From NCBI GenBank assembly GCA_025699075.1, contig JAILWG010000001.1:310001-374000 (forward strand): a stretch of 64,000 nucleotides of DNA. The letters run 5' to 3'. Under the pieces are notes generated by a model. It worked only from the letters and a program-made list of their open reading frames with translations. It was not told the DNA's origin and searched no databases. The first letter of the stretch is position 1, and each line of letters begins with the position of its first letter. The DNA comes from Candidatus Nitrosopumilus sp. GTDB lineage: Archaea > Thermoproteota > Nitrososphaeria > Nitrososphaerales > Nitrosopumilaceae. The position numbers were made by a program, and so were the translations under genes. Below are positions 8,276 through 16,963 of this stretch, in pieces.

Positions 8276-8587
8276 ATGCTCATGGAAGAGACAACTAAAC
8301 TGAGTGGTCAAGAGCAGACCGAAAAATCTGAAGCCACCATACAAATTGGAAACTACCCAGTAATGGAATCTGCTCTTGAAGTATTGACAATTTTAGGTAA
8401 AAAAAAGAAAATAGTTTTAAAATCAAAAGGAAATTCAATCCCAAATGCTGTGGCAGTTGCAAACATCATAACTGAAAAAATGCTGAAAGGTAATTCTAAA
8501 GTAGAAAGAATAATTTTAGATACAGTATCTGCTGCAGGAATAGGCAACATGACGTCAACAATTGAAATAATTTTAATTAAAAGTTAG
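8276..8587 (+). CDS. albA: Chromatin protein Alba
   Basis: The product has 103 residues. Residues 22-103 are the Alba fold, with IGNYPVMESALEVLTILGKK followed by lysines and a GNSIPNAVAVANIITEKML helix. Alba coats DNA and RNA as dimers. The N-terminal 20 residues are polar. ATG 8276 and ATG 8282 are both possible; an ACTTAAAAG box at 8241-8249 favours a very short leader. The last 4 bases interlock with the stop of the convergent HTH gene. Confidence 0.9.
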   Translation: MLMEETTKLSGQEQTEKSEATIQIGNYPVMESALEVLTILGKKKKIVLKSKGNSIPNAVAVANIITEKMLKGNSKVERIILDTVSAAGIGNMTSTIEIILIKS

Positions 8588-9000
8588 TAAACGCTTCCAG
8601 GTCCTTTAAGAAGCATATTTTCACACTCTTTACAAACTTGTTCATCAATGTTTGATTCCAAGTTATGATGAATCTCACAAATCAATAAACTTGATTTGAT
8701 ATAGTTACACAATCCAATGAATTTTGAAAGACTTGATGGAGTGTATGCCATATCAGATGAAAGATTATCACTTAATTCATTTATCATAGTTGCAACTTGT
8801 TTTTCTGCCAATAGTTTAGCAATAAGAGAAGGATCACCACGTGTTCCACGAATGTAGTTGCTAATAGCAGCTTGAGTTACTCCTAGCATTTTAGAAATTT
8901 CATCTTCTCGAATATTATGATCTTCTGCAAGCTTTTTGGCTAGAATAGCCCTTAAAGCAGGAATGAGTGTTTTTGATTCTATCTCAGCAGGAAGTAGCAT
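8584..9000 (-). CDS. XRE-type HTH transcriptional regulator (COG2522-like)
   Basis: The protein has 138 residues. An N-terminal helix-turn-helix spans about residues 25-55 (REDEISKMLGVTQAAISNYI), followed by a helical region and a C-terminal QVCKECENM pair that may bind metal or sense redox state. This layout matches the archaeal COG2522 regulators. A GGATTTAAAG element at 9024-9033 lies about 28 bases upstream of the ATG at 9000. It is divergent from the asparagine-synthase-like gene, which is a possible target. Confidence 0.8.
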   Translation of the reverse strand: MLLPAEIESKTLIPALRAILAKKLAEDHNIREDEISKMLGVTQAAISNYIRGTRGDPSLIAKLLAEKQVATMINELSDNLSSDMAYTPSSLSKFIGLCNYIKSSLLICEIHHNLESNIDEQVCKECENMLLKGPGSVY

Positions 9001-9033
9001 TACCCCTCAAGAATTTGATAAAGGATTTAAAGT

Positions 9034-10053
9034 TTGCAATGTGTTGGAGATAATTTACCGAGTACTAGTAGGCATATCTATTTTAATTTCAAAACTACAG
9101 CAAGTGTATTGGATGAATTTTCTCAAAGTATCTACACATCTTTAGAAGAATCTTGTAGAGAATGCAAATCAAACTTAATTTCGTTATCTGGGGGGTTAGA
9201 CAGTTCTATCATAGCATATTTTTTAAAAAAAAGAAAACCAAACGCATTGGCAGTCATTGCTGAAGATTTTGTATCAACAGATTTGACTTATTGCCAAATG
9301 ATTGCAAAAGAAATGCAATTGCCTCTTACAATTTTTAGCGTAAAAACTGCAGAGATTCTAGAAGCAATAGAAGAAACAATAAAAATTTTAAGAAATTTCA
9401 ACGACATTGAAATTCGTAACAATGTAGTCATGTATCTTGCAATTAAATGGTCAAAAGAAAATGGAGAAAAATCGATAATTACAGGAGACGGTGCAGATGA
9501 GCTTTTTGCAGGATACAGTTTTTTGATCAATAAATCAGAAGAAGAATTAGAAAAAGAAATTAAAAGAATATGTTCAGTCATGCATTTTCCAACGCAGAAG
9601 ATAGGAAAAGCACTGGGCGTTTCCATAGAATCCCCTTTTCTTAATGAAAAAGTGATAAGAGTTGCAGAAAGAGTCCCAGCAAATCTAAAGGTTAAAGAAG
9701 AAAATGGAAAACGTTACGGCAAGTGGATTCTACGAAAAACATTTGAAAAAAACATCCCTCAGCAAATTGCATGGAGAGAGAAATCCCCCATGCAGGATGG
9801 ATCAGGGACTGCAGGATTAACTGATTTGTTTAACACAGTGATAGGCGAGGAGCAATTTGTTGAGAAAAAACTGACAGTTGAAAAAACGGACGGGGTAGTA
9901 ATCAGAAGTAGAGAATCAATGTATTATTATGAAATTTTTAGAAAATTATTTGGCTCTCCTGTAGACTCAAAATCAGATGAATTGTGCCCATATTGTAAAC
10001 ACAGTGTTGGAAAATCAAAGTTTTGTAGAATGTGTGGTGCGTTTCCTATCTAA
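9034..10053 (+). CDS. Asparagine-synthase-like protein without glutaminase domain, with C-terminal zinc ribbon
   Basis: This is a PP-loop ATP-pyrophosphatase of the AsnB C-terminal type, with SGGLDSS at residues 52-58 and GDGADELFAGY near residue 150. The N-terminal glutamine amidotransferase domain of AsnB is absent. The protein may therefore use free ammonia, which would suit an ammonia oxidiser, or act on another substrate. The C-terminus carries C318, C321, C331 and C334, a zinc ribbon not found in standard AsnB. The start is uncertain: TTG 9034, or TTG 9109, which has an AT-rich TATTTTAA element 22-29 bases before it. Confidence 0.8.
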   Translation: MQCVGDNLPSTSRHIYFNFKTTASVLDEFSQSIYTSLEESCRECKSNLISLSGGLDSSIIAYFLKKRKPNALAVIAEDFVSTDLTYCQMIAKEMQLPLTIFSVKTAEILEAIEETIKILRNFNDIEIRNNVVMYLAIKWSKENGEKSIITGDGADELFAGYSFLINKSEEELEKEIKRICSVMHFPTQKIGKALGVSIESPFLNEKVIRVAERVPANLKVKEENGKRYGKWILRKTFEKNIPQQIAWREKSPMQDGSGTAGLTDLFNTVIGEEQFVEKKLTVEKTDGVVIRSRESMYYYEIFRKLFGSPVDSKSDELCPYCKHSVGKSKFCRMCGAFPI

Positions 10054-10196
10054 ACATTATTTTTGTATTTTCGAGGCTTTTTGATAAAAATTCTTCTACA
10101 CCCATTACAGCAAAAATAGAATTTTTTTCCATCATGATCATGAAGTAACGCTAAATCTTCATCTAATTCAATTCCACATACAGGATCTACTGGCAC
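10050..10196 (-). CDS. 48-residue YHS/TRASH-type metal-binding miniprotein
   Basis: A GTG start at 10196 gives (M)PVDPVCGIELDED, then FYFCCNGCRRIF. DPVCG...FCCNGC is the hallmark of YHS domains, which bind copper or other soft metals in chaperones and P-type ATPases. Here the domain stands alone. A TATAAATT box at 10218-10225 lies 22-29 bases upstream of the GTG, supporting this start and a leaderless mRNA. Its stop interlocks with that of the asparagine-synthase-like gene. Confidence 0.75.
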   Translation of the reverse strand: MPVDPVCGIELDEDLALLHDHDGKKFYFCCNGCRRIFIKKPRKYKNNV

Positions 10197-10248
10197 AGTT
10201 TGTCCACTTTGAAATTCAATTTATAGTTTCAGTCAAATAAACAGTACA

Positions 10249-10692
10249 TCAATCAACTGTGAGTTTTCGTAGTTTTTTTGTCACAGTATTGGTCATGGCA
10301 GAGAGATTGTTTACATCAATCATAATATTATCATGATTTTTCAAATGCACAATAGATTCGATTTCTTCAGATTGACCAAAAAACTCTTGTCTTCCAAAAC
10401 ATTTTTCACATACAAACCACTGACTTTGAATTCCTCCAAGAGTAAGAGGTTTGTATTTTATTTTATACACAGGAGTATGTCTGCCATTGCAGAGATTCAC
10501 AGGATTAATTCCACAATGTCTGATTTTATTTTTCATGGTCACATCAGATGTGATTTTCAAAATATGTTCAACATCAGAGGGGCTCAAATCTTCAGAACCA
10601 TTATCAATTGAATTTTGCACAATGATTCCAATCTCTTTGGTCAATTCAGACATGGCTAAAAAATCAGGATCGATTTTTTCATTAAAAACCAT
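10249..10692 (-). CDS. Hypothetical cysteine-containing protein (147 aa)
   Basis: The N-terminal half is helical and acidic. The centre has HCGINPVNLCNGRH and, 30 residues later, VCEKCFGRQ, which together could hold one zinc atom. I recognise no family. A CTTAATTAAC box at 10713-10722 is centred about 26 bases before the ATG at 10692, so the start is well supported. A TTCCAA-AA-TTGGAA palindrome lies a further 20 bases upstream. Confidence 0.65.
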   Translation of the reverse strand: MVFNEKIDPDFLAMSELTKEIGIIVQNSIDNGSEDLSPSDVEHILKITSDVTMKNKIRHCGINPVNLCNGRHTPVYKIKYKPLTLGGIQSQWFVCEKCFGRQEFFGQSEEIESIVHLKNHDNIMIDVNNLSAMTNTVTKKLRKLTVD

Positions 10693-10734
10693 AGAAAAAA
10701 CTTGAGTTGATCGTTAATTAAGAAGATCACAAAG

Positions 10735-10748
10735 TTCCAAAATTGGAA
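10735..10748. promoter_or_regulatory. TTCC...GGAA palindrome, site D
   Basis: TTCCAAAATTGGAA has perfect 6-base arms. It sits just upstream of the TATA-like box of the 147-residue hypothetical gene (start 10692), in a position typical of an activator or an upstream operator. It resembles the palindromes at 25914, 29366, 30643 and 63495. Confidence 0.35.
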
Positions 10749-10759
10749 ATAAGAAAAAA

Positions 10760-11125
10760 CTAGGAATGAATAATTTCAATTATCTTTTTTGGCAAGATTC
10801 CGTAATCCGTATCAGGTTCAGAAACAACATACAGAATATCATCATTAATTATCACACTAATTGCAAGGGCTCTCTCCCTAGAAGCCATGGCAAAATTTAC
10901 CTTACCAAGTTGCTTGTCAAACTCCTTTCTCATTTTGACACGAAGTGCAAGTTCCATGAAAATCATTTCATCGTCTTTTTCATTTTCCAAAGGTTCGACA
11001 TTTTCTTTCATCCCACCTGCAACCAATCTTCCTCGTTCATTAATTACACCAGCAAATCGAATTTTAGGATCAATTTCAAATACAGAATTACAAATTTTTG
11101 TGTAATCATAAATTTTTGAAGACAA
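10760..11125 (-). CDS. DUF6659/roadblock-like thaumarchaeal protein
   Basis: The product has 121 residues and an alternating alpha/beta pattern: IRFAGVINERGRLVAGG, a charged helix with MELALRVKMRKEFDKQLG, then VNFAMASRERALAISVII and DDILYVVSEP. This is the compact roadblock/LC7-type arrangement of a family found in many copies in ammonia-oxidising archaea and annotated as DUF6659. Roadblock proteins often partner with small GTPases, but no role is established here. The start is a TTG at 11125. Confidence 0.75.
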   Translation of the reverse strand: MSSKIYDYTKICNSVFEIDPKIRFAGVINERGRLVAGGMKENVEPLENEKDDEMIFMELALRVKMRKEFDKQLGKVNFAMASRERALAISVIINDDILYVVSEPDTDYGILPKKIIEIIHS

Positions 11126-11197
11126 ATTACTATGTCAACCTAAAAATTACTCATTTATTATCTTTATACAATTTCTTGTGGCTGATAATCTAAACGA

Positions 11198-12298
11198 TTA
11201 GGAAGTCAATTTTTTCACCAAGGCTAGAAATTCATCCTCAGACATTGGAGGAATTTTCATTATTTCCAGATTTTCAGATACGTGTTCGGGTGATTTTTGT
11301 CCTACTAATGGAGCTAGAACCCCAGGAGAAGAACGAATGAATTGCAAGGCCCGCAATGAAGGTTTTAGATCATTGAATTCAGGCATTATGCCAGGAGTGA
11401 GCAAACGACCCTGCATGAAAGGTACGCTAGTAAACACACCGATTCCCAATCTAACTGCGGATTCTAAAATAGATACATGTTCATTTCCGAGTGTTTGATT
11501 TTTTGCCAGTAAAGCCTGATCATAATTCATGTTGTAAGGCAATTGAATAAATCGAAACCCATGGTTTTCACCACCAACTTGTTTTGCCAAATTTACTATG
11601 TCTTCTAGTGAAAGATACTGAGAATTATCAGATGAAACTCTAAAACATTCCCAGGTCGCCATACCATAAAACTTGATTTTTTCTTCTTTTCGTTTTCGTT
11701 CATACAATTCAAAAACAGATTTTAGATTTTCTAGAAATTTTTCTTTTGAAACATCTTTGATTTGTCCTTCAACTGCATTGTGGAGATACATTAAATCAAG
11801 ACATTCAATGTCTAGATTTTTCAAACTTCTATCCAATTGATCAGAAAGATATGCAGTAGTCATGCAATGATACCCAGAAGTAATATCACCCTCTTTTACA
11901 ACGCCCTTTTGAGAATACTCTTCTTTTACATATTCCCAAAACCCAAGAGAAACATCGGCATCATTTGTCACATATCCATTTTTAGAACTAATGAAAATTT
12001 GATCTCGAGAAATTACTCCATCTTGTATTAATTCTGCAATCGCTCTCCCTACAGAACGCTCTGCCTTTTGAGATCTGTAATTAATAGCAGTGTCAATTAT
12101 GTTGATTCCAGATTTGATGGATTGTTTTACAGCATTCTTTACCAACTCATCTGTTTTAGAATCAGCATCGCCCAAATAGGTACCAATGCCTATATTCGAA
12201 AATGAAAGATTTGCAAAATTCTTGAAATTTTGTAGATTAACGCCTGAATTACTAGCAAATTTTTTAGTTCCTTCAGATGTTGCAAATCCCGAAATCAT
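11198..12298 (-). CDS. Aldo/keto reductase
   Basis: This is a TIM-barrel NAD(P)H oxidoreductase of 366 residues. It has the family elements NIIDTAINYR (catalytic Asp/Tyr), FISSKNGY (catalytic Lys) and DLMYLHN. Substrate is unknown. An insertion after the SSKNGY strand (about 35 residues) is longer than usual. The frame opens with TTG at 12313, but a CATAAATTTAG element around 12319-12329 is centred 26 bases before the ATG at 12298, so I use that ATG. It lies downstream of the UbiA gene on the same strand. Confidence 0.88.
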   Translation of the reverse strand: MISGFATSEGTKKFASNSGVNLQNFKNFANLSFSNIGIGTYLGDADSKTDELVKNAVKQSIKSGINIIDTAINYRSQKAERSVGRAIAELIQDGVISRDQIFISSKNGYVTNDADVSLGFWEYVKEEYSQKGVVKEGDITSGYHCMTTAYLSDQLDRSLKNLDIECLDLMYLHNAVEGQIKDVSKEKFLENLKSVFELYERKRKEEKIKFYGMATWECFRVSSDNSQYLSLEDIVNLAKQVGGENHGFRFIQLPYNMNYDQALLAKNQTLGNEHVSILESAVRLGIGVFTSVPFMQGRLLTPGIMPEFNDLKPSLRALQFIRSSPGVLAPLVGQKSPEHVSENLEIMKIPPMSEDEFLALVKKLTS

Positions 12299-12335
12299 GT
12301 ATGATCTAATCAATGACTAAATTTATGTTAAAGTG

Positions 12336-13220
12336 TCATAATTTGATTAAAAATCCAATAACAAACAACACACCAGTTAGTCGCCCAAACATCAATGTTG
12401 AAGACATGAATGGAACCAGATCATCTATAGAATCATAATTTTTTCGTAACCCAAGACCAGATTTTATCATCAGAGGTATGCTGAATAAACTAATCAAAGA
12501 AAAAATAGGAAACAAGTTTGCAGAGACACCAATTATTATTGCCATATATGACAAAAGAGGAAAAACCCAGAACAAGTTAGACGCTTTTTGTTTCCCAATT
12601 GCTATGACCAGTGTTTTTCGGCCTTTAGATTTGTCTGCGTCATGATCTGGAAAGGATGCAATAAACAACACCAGTGAGGAAAGAGAACCCACAACAATTC
12701 CAGCAAGAATGGATTCGACAGTTATTTGTCCTGACTGAATGAAAAACGTACCAATAACAATCATAGCACCCTTTACTGCAACAAAGAATTCACCTAAACC
12801 AGAATCAACAATTTTGGTTGAATAGAAATAGATAGACAAGATTGCAAACCCCAAAATTATTGCAATGATTATCCCATCAGTAATTACAAAGTATCCGCCA
12901 ATAATGGTGCCAATAATTAAAAATGCGACTCCTGCGCGATATACAGAAGAGGGTTTGAGCAGTCCTTCGGGCAACACACCTGTTCCTCCACTCATTTTTG
13001 TTCTGGTGGTTTTAGTATCAATACCGCGTTTAAAATCCCAAAAATCATTTAGCAAATCCACACTTGCATGAAGTGCCATCACCCCAGCAAAAGTCAAAAG
13101 AGATTCAAATAATTCTAATGAAGAGTTTTGCCACCAGTTTAGAGACAATCCAACTGAAACTGCAATCACAGATGCAAGAAGAAATCTTACTCGGATAACT
13201 CGAAACCATACGGAAAGCAA
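12336..13220 (-). CDS. UbiA-family prenyltransferase (MenA-like)
   Basis: The protein has 294 residues and about nine membrane helices. It carries the two aspartate-rich prenyl-diphosphate motifs, NDFWDFKRGID near residues 58-68 and FPDHDADKSKGRKTL near residue 190. The second motif with KGRKTL resembles 1,4-dihydroxy-2-naphthoate prenyltransferase, so a role in menaquinone synthesis is likely, though other UbiA reactions are possible. The TTG start at 13220 is supported by TATTATACTG at 13241-13250, 26 bases upstream. Confidence 0.85.
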   Translation of the reverse strand: MLSVWFRVIRVRFLLASVIAVSVGLSLNWWQNSSLELFESLLTFAGVMALHASVDLLNDFWDFKRGIDTKTTRTKMSGGTGVLPEGLLKPSSVYRAGVAFLIIGTIIGGYFVITDGIIIAIILGFAILSIYFYSTKIVDSGLGEFFVAVKGAMIVIGTFFIQSGQITVESILAGIVVGSLSSLVLFIASFPDHDADKSKGRKTLVIAIGKQKASNLFWVFPLLSYMAIIIGVSANLFPIFSLISLFSIPLMIKSGLGLRKNYDSIDDLVPFMSSTLMFGRLTGVLFVIGFLIKL

Positions 13221-13306
13221 TAAAAAAACTCTAAATTTTTCAGTATAATATTCATGAGTTTTGAATTATGGTCATTATTTATATTAAAAATAATTTGAGT
13301 TGCTAT

Positions 13307-13513
13307 ATGATATTAGGAAAACATGAGAAAAATGACAAGATGGTTCAGATTGATTTGGACTTGGATTGTTCAAATTGTGGAAAAAATGTGCCTGGAGGCA
13401 TAAAAGTTTCAGAGAAATATTATGCAACTGAATCATTTGAAAAAGAGTTAATCAGTTTTCAAGAAAATTATCTTTGTGGAATATGCAGAGATAAAAAAAG
13501 GACAAAAAACTAG
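13307..13513 (+). CDS. Small zinc-ribbon protein (68 aa)
   Basis: The protein contains DLDCSNCGKNVPGG and, near the C-terminus, YLCGICRDKKR, which are two CxxC pairs forming a zinc ribbon. The frame extends upstream to 13268, but a TTTATATTA box at about 13278-13286 is centred 25-26 bases before the ATG at 13307. Its stop interlocks with the stop of the large surface-protein gene (CTAG at 13510-13513). The role is unknown. Confidence 0.65.
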   Translation: MILGKHEKNDKMVQIDLDLDCSNCGKNVPGGIKVSEKYYATESFEKELISFQENYLCGICRDKKRTKN

Positions 13514-16254
13514 AGTTCTTCCTCTTCTTCCCATTCTTCTTCCAAATCAGTTTTAGATTTTCTGAGGAATAGGAAAACTACAACTCCCACCATCAGAATT
13601 CCACCAATTACAATGTAAATTATCCATTCAGGCAATTCCAAATCAACGGAATCAAAGATCTTTTCAGGAGCATCTACATTTACAGTAAATGAATCTTTTC
13701 CTTCGGCATATCCTTCAGCTGTAGCGATTATTTCAAACGAAATATCAGGACCCTTTAATGCAGTCAAGCTTATGGTTGCACTTCCATCTGAACCGGTTCT
13801 AATCACATTTGGAGTAATTATTGCATCTTCAGAATTTGCATTAATTTTTATGGATGCACCAGATACAGAATCAGCATTTTCATCATCTACAAACAATCGA
13901 AATTCGACAGGTTCATCAACAGGGATTTCAGAGTCCAATCCACCTGTGAATATTTTTAATTGGGATTGAGAAGATGCAGTGGTAAGGTATACGGATGTAC
14001 CATTGACACCCTTTGCACTTGCAGTAATTAGCGCATTGCCTATAGAACCAGTAGTTTTAATTTGAAATGAAGCATATGAGGATCCAGCAGGAATCACAGC
14101 ATCATCAATAATTTGAGCTACGGAATCTTTTGATGAAACAATTTTTGATTTTACATCAAATTTTGGAATGACAGGATTTCCTTGCAAATCAACTAATTGG
14201 ACAATTCCAATATTTTCTTGATGATTGGCATTAATCTTTTCTACAGGCAGTGAAACTTGTATTTGAGATGTTGGATGGGTGTTAAAGTTTGCACTCCCTT
14301 CCAAATCCAAATTGGCATTTTCGCCAATAGGTTCTACAGTAAGTACAATATCTGTTTCAGATTCAGATACATTAAATGAATCGCTTCTTAACTGTGTAAA
14401 AGTAAATGTGTTATCCTTTTGTATCTCAACTAGACCATTAGTTGGAGTTATCAGGTATTTTCCTGTCTCTTTCATGATTTTTGGACGTTCTTTTGCATCA
14501 AGGGCAATTACAAACATATCAAAATATCCATCACGATCAAAAATGATGTTTTCATCTCCTGTCGGAGAAAACAATCGAACTTCTTTTTGTTCCAGTGTAT
14601 TGATTACTTCAGTAGTAAAAGAGCCAGTACCCACACCGTTAATAGATGCAGAAATTTTTACAGGGCCTGTTTTCTGGCCTGTTGAAATTGTGGCAGTACC
14701 ATAAGAGTATGAACTAGTGATTTTTCCCCCATTTTCAATTGTTGCTATTTGATCATCACTAGATATGACATTGATTTTTTGGACAAACCCATCAGAGTAC
14801 TGATTTTCATTTGATTGTATAGGATATAGTTCATCTTCTTCCAAACAATCTATGGTATATAGAATAATATCTTCAGGATCTAATTCAGTATTATGAGTTA
14901 TTTCAGAATCACTGTCACCAGAATTATCATCTGATTCCTGTAAACAATCAGGATGAATTTTTATTTCTGAACCATCAGATCGAAATCCATCATCATCATC
15001 ATCTTCTTCAATCATAGATAATTGATATGTAAAAAATGCTGTGGCGTTGCTAGGGATTTTATTTAATCCCAAAACATTCACAGTTGTATCATATTCTTTA
15101 TCATCGTAATTATAATCAGTTGGGCGATTTCTTTGATCCATTTCAATGGATTGACCTACAGTACGAAATGTATCAGTTGCAGTTCCATAACCCTTAGAAC
15201 TTACTCCAATCAGGATGTCATTTTCAAGTAAATTTTGTAAACTGTATTTTTGTTGAAGAAGGTATCCAAATTGATTTTTTTTGATCATGGGTTTTTCAAC
15301 TAGTTGGCTAATTTTATCAAGATTTTCACCAATAGGATATTGTTCACTAGAAAAAAAATCTAGCGGGATATCGTCAGGAGTTTTTGTAGGATTGCCATCA
15401 GAATCAACAACGCTTACAAAAATATTCAAATATCTATCAAACTCTGCAGGAATTAATTTTGGAGATATTGATAGTTGTAATGATGTAGGAAGAGTGGATG
15501 AAATTTGGATGCTTTTAGCTATATCGAGTCCAGAATCCTCATGAATTGCACGAATGAATGTATTTCCTACTTTTTCATGAGCAGAGATTGTTCCCCACGC
15601 ATAATAATCACCTTTTTTGATTGTCAACATTTGTGAATTCGTTGTTGCCAAAAGTCCATCATACTCTAACAAAATATCAACATCATTTGGCGCACGAACT
15701 ATAACGCCATCATCAGTTTTTAGAAAAACTGTAAAAGGCATTTCAGAATTCACATGCATGTTATTTGTTGGAAGATTTAATTCTAAAATCAAATTATCTG
15801 GAAGATATGTTTCATCAGTACCCACGTTAATTTTTTGGAATGTAATTTTACCATCAAGGTTGGCAGTAATAGTTGTAGACCCAGATTTTTCACTGGTAAT
15901 TATAGGAAATAATGCAAACTCTTCATTTGCTTTTAGAATAATTTTATCTGGAACGGACGCAATAGAAGGATCATCAGAACTTAAACTAATTGGTACATCA
16001 TTAGATGAAGTAATTGGAACACCATGCTTGCTTAGAACAAAAATATATCCAACATTATGTTCATGTACTGCACTCTCCAAATGAGATGGAGAAATTGCTA
16101 ATTTGATTGAATAGTCAGATAAGGCCTCTAAATTTTGTGCCGATGCAGAATTAATGTTTCCAGCAAATAATAGTGTTACAGCAAGTAAGAAGAAGATTGG
16201 TTTTTTTTGTTTCATTTTTTTCTCCATTTTTGTTTTTACTCCGTTTTTTTTCAT
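13510..16254 (-). CDS. Large exported, membrane-anchored Ig-like surface protein (914 aa)
   Basis: A signal peptide (residues about 18-40, FFLLAVTLLFAGNINSASA) is followed by roughly 820 residues of beta-sandwich repeats. These have bacterial-Ig-like phrasing such as SDGSATISLTALKG and DLQGNPVIPKFDV. Residues around 420-460 form an acidic Asp/Ser/Glu segment that may bind calcium. A single membrane helix near 880-902 (WIIYIVIGGILMVGVVVFLFL) and an acidic tail end the protein. The gene follows the pilin at 16276 by 21 bases. It is probably an adhesin or a cell-surface partner of the pilus, which is inferred from position. Confidence 0.85.
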   Translation of the reverse strand: MKKNGVKTKMEKKMKQKKPIFFLLAVTLLFAGNINSASAQNLEALSDYSIKLAISPSHLESAVHEHNVGYIFVLSKHGVPITSSNDVPISLSSDDPSIASVPDKIILKANEEFALFPIITSEKSGSTTITANLDGKITFQKINVGTDETYLPDNLILELNLPTNNMHVNSEMPFTVFLKTDDGVIVRAPNDVDILLEYDGLLATTNSQMLTIKKGDYYAWGTISAHEKVGNTFIRAIHEDSGLDIAKSIQISSTLPTSLQLSISPKLIPAEFDRYLNIFVSVVDSDGNPTKTPDDIPLDFFSSEQYPIGENLDKISQLVEKPMIKKNQFGYLLQQKYSLQNLLENDILIGVSSKGYGTATDTFRTVGQSIEMDQRNRPTDYNYDDKEYDTTVNVLGLNKIPSNATAFFTYQLSMIEEDDDDDGFRSDGSEIKIHPDCLQESDDNSGDSDSEITHNTELDPEDIILYTIDCLEEDELYPIQSNENQYSDGFVQKINVISSDDQIATIENGGKITSSYSYGTATISTGQKTGPVKISASINGVGTGSFTTEVINTLEQKEVRLFSPTGDENIIFDRDGYFDMFVIALDAKERPKIMKETGKYLITPTNGLVEIQKDNTFTFTQLRSDSFNVSESETDIVLTVEPIGENANLDLEGSANFNTHPTSQIQVSLPVEKINANHQENIGIVQLVDLQGNPVIPKFDVKSKIVSSKDSVAQIIDDAVIPAGSSYASFQIKTTGSIGNALITASAKGVNGTSVYLTTASSQSQLKIFTGGLDSEIPVDEPVEFRLFVDDENADSVSGASIKINANSEDAIITPNVIRTGSDGSATISLTALKGPDISFEIIATAEGYAEGKDSFTVNVDAPEKIFDSVDLELPEWIIYIVIGGILMVGVVVFLFLRKSKTDLEEEWEEEEEL

Positions 16255-16275
16255 AAAAAGGAAAAAAGGGTGGAG

Positions 16276-16863
16276 TTATCCACTTTGTTGACCGGCAATT
16301 ACGGTTCCTACAAAGACAGCACCGTTTGCAGTTGTTAATTTCAACTGTGTATCTCTGCCTTCCTTGATATTTTCATCAAGTGTTAGGAGGATGGTTACTT
16401 GCTGTCCTGGTTGAACTTCTGCTGCAGATGTTGTCAATATTGTACCAGGTCCTCTGGTGAGAACTTGGAAGTCACCATTAGCTGGTGAAGCACTGGTATA
16501 GTTGTATACTGTACCACCAAATCTTACTTCACTGAGTGTGAGTTTACCTACACTGTTACTTTGTAAATAAACTGCTACATCTTCACCTACTACAAGACCA
16601 TTTCCTGCAGTATTTGCTGCTGCAAATATAGTACCATCATGATTTATCAGAGTAGTACCATCAGATGCGTCATAGCCAGCAAATTTTAGAGATTCGATGT
16701 TTGGTGAACCACTGATTTGAGCAGAACTGAAAAATCCTTGTGAGAACACAAAGACAATACTTCCACCAACGACTGCGATTGCTACTAAAAGAAGGGTTGC
16801 AATAACTGGAGCAACTGCTCTTCTTGATGTCAACTTGTTTTGTTTTGACTGTAGTTTTGTCAT
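16276..16863 (-). CDS. Archaeal type IV pilin/archaellin-like protein
   Basis: The product has 195 residues. A basic leader (KQNKLTSRR) precedes AVAPVIATLLLVAIAVVG, a class III signal peptide that prepilin peptidase would cleave next to the hydrophobic stretch. A beta-rich Thr/Ser/Gly head follows and there are no cysteines. It is probably the major pilin: it has its own promoter region (16864-16963), stands closest to the anchored surface protein, and has the shortest, cleanest pilin form. Confidence 0.85.
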   Translation of the reverse strand: MTKLQSKQNKLTSRRAVAPVIATLLLVAIAVVGGSIVFVFSQGFFSSAQISGSPNIESLKFAGYDASDGTTLINHDGTIFAAANTAGNGLVVGEDVAVYLQSNSVGKLTLSEVRFGGTVYNYTSASPANGDFQVLTRGPGTILTTSAAEVQPGQQVTILLTLDENIKEGRDTQLKLTTANGAVFVGTVIAGQQSG

Positions 16864-16963
16864 TTCTGAATTTCTTAAAACGAAATAAGATGTTAAAGGA
16901 ATTTGTGTTCAAAACGCACTACAAATCAACACAATGTACAATTGTTTTTATTTTTGAACAGCA

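Noticed and set aside
13510-16254. Plus-strand frames of 65-155 residues inside the large surface-protein gene
   Set aside because: They are antisense shadows of a Ser/Ile/Asp-rich gene; they have no promoter and their composition mirrors the reverse strand.
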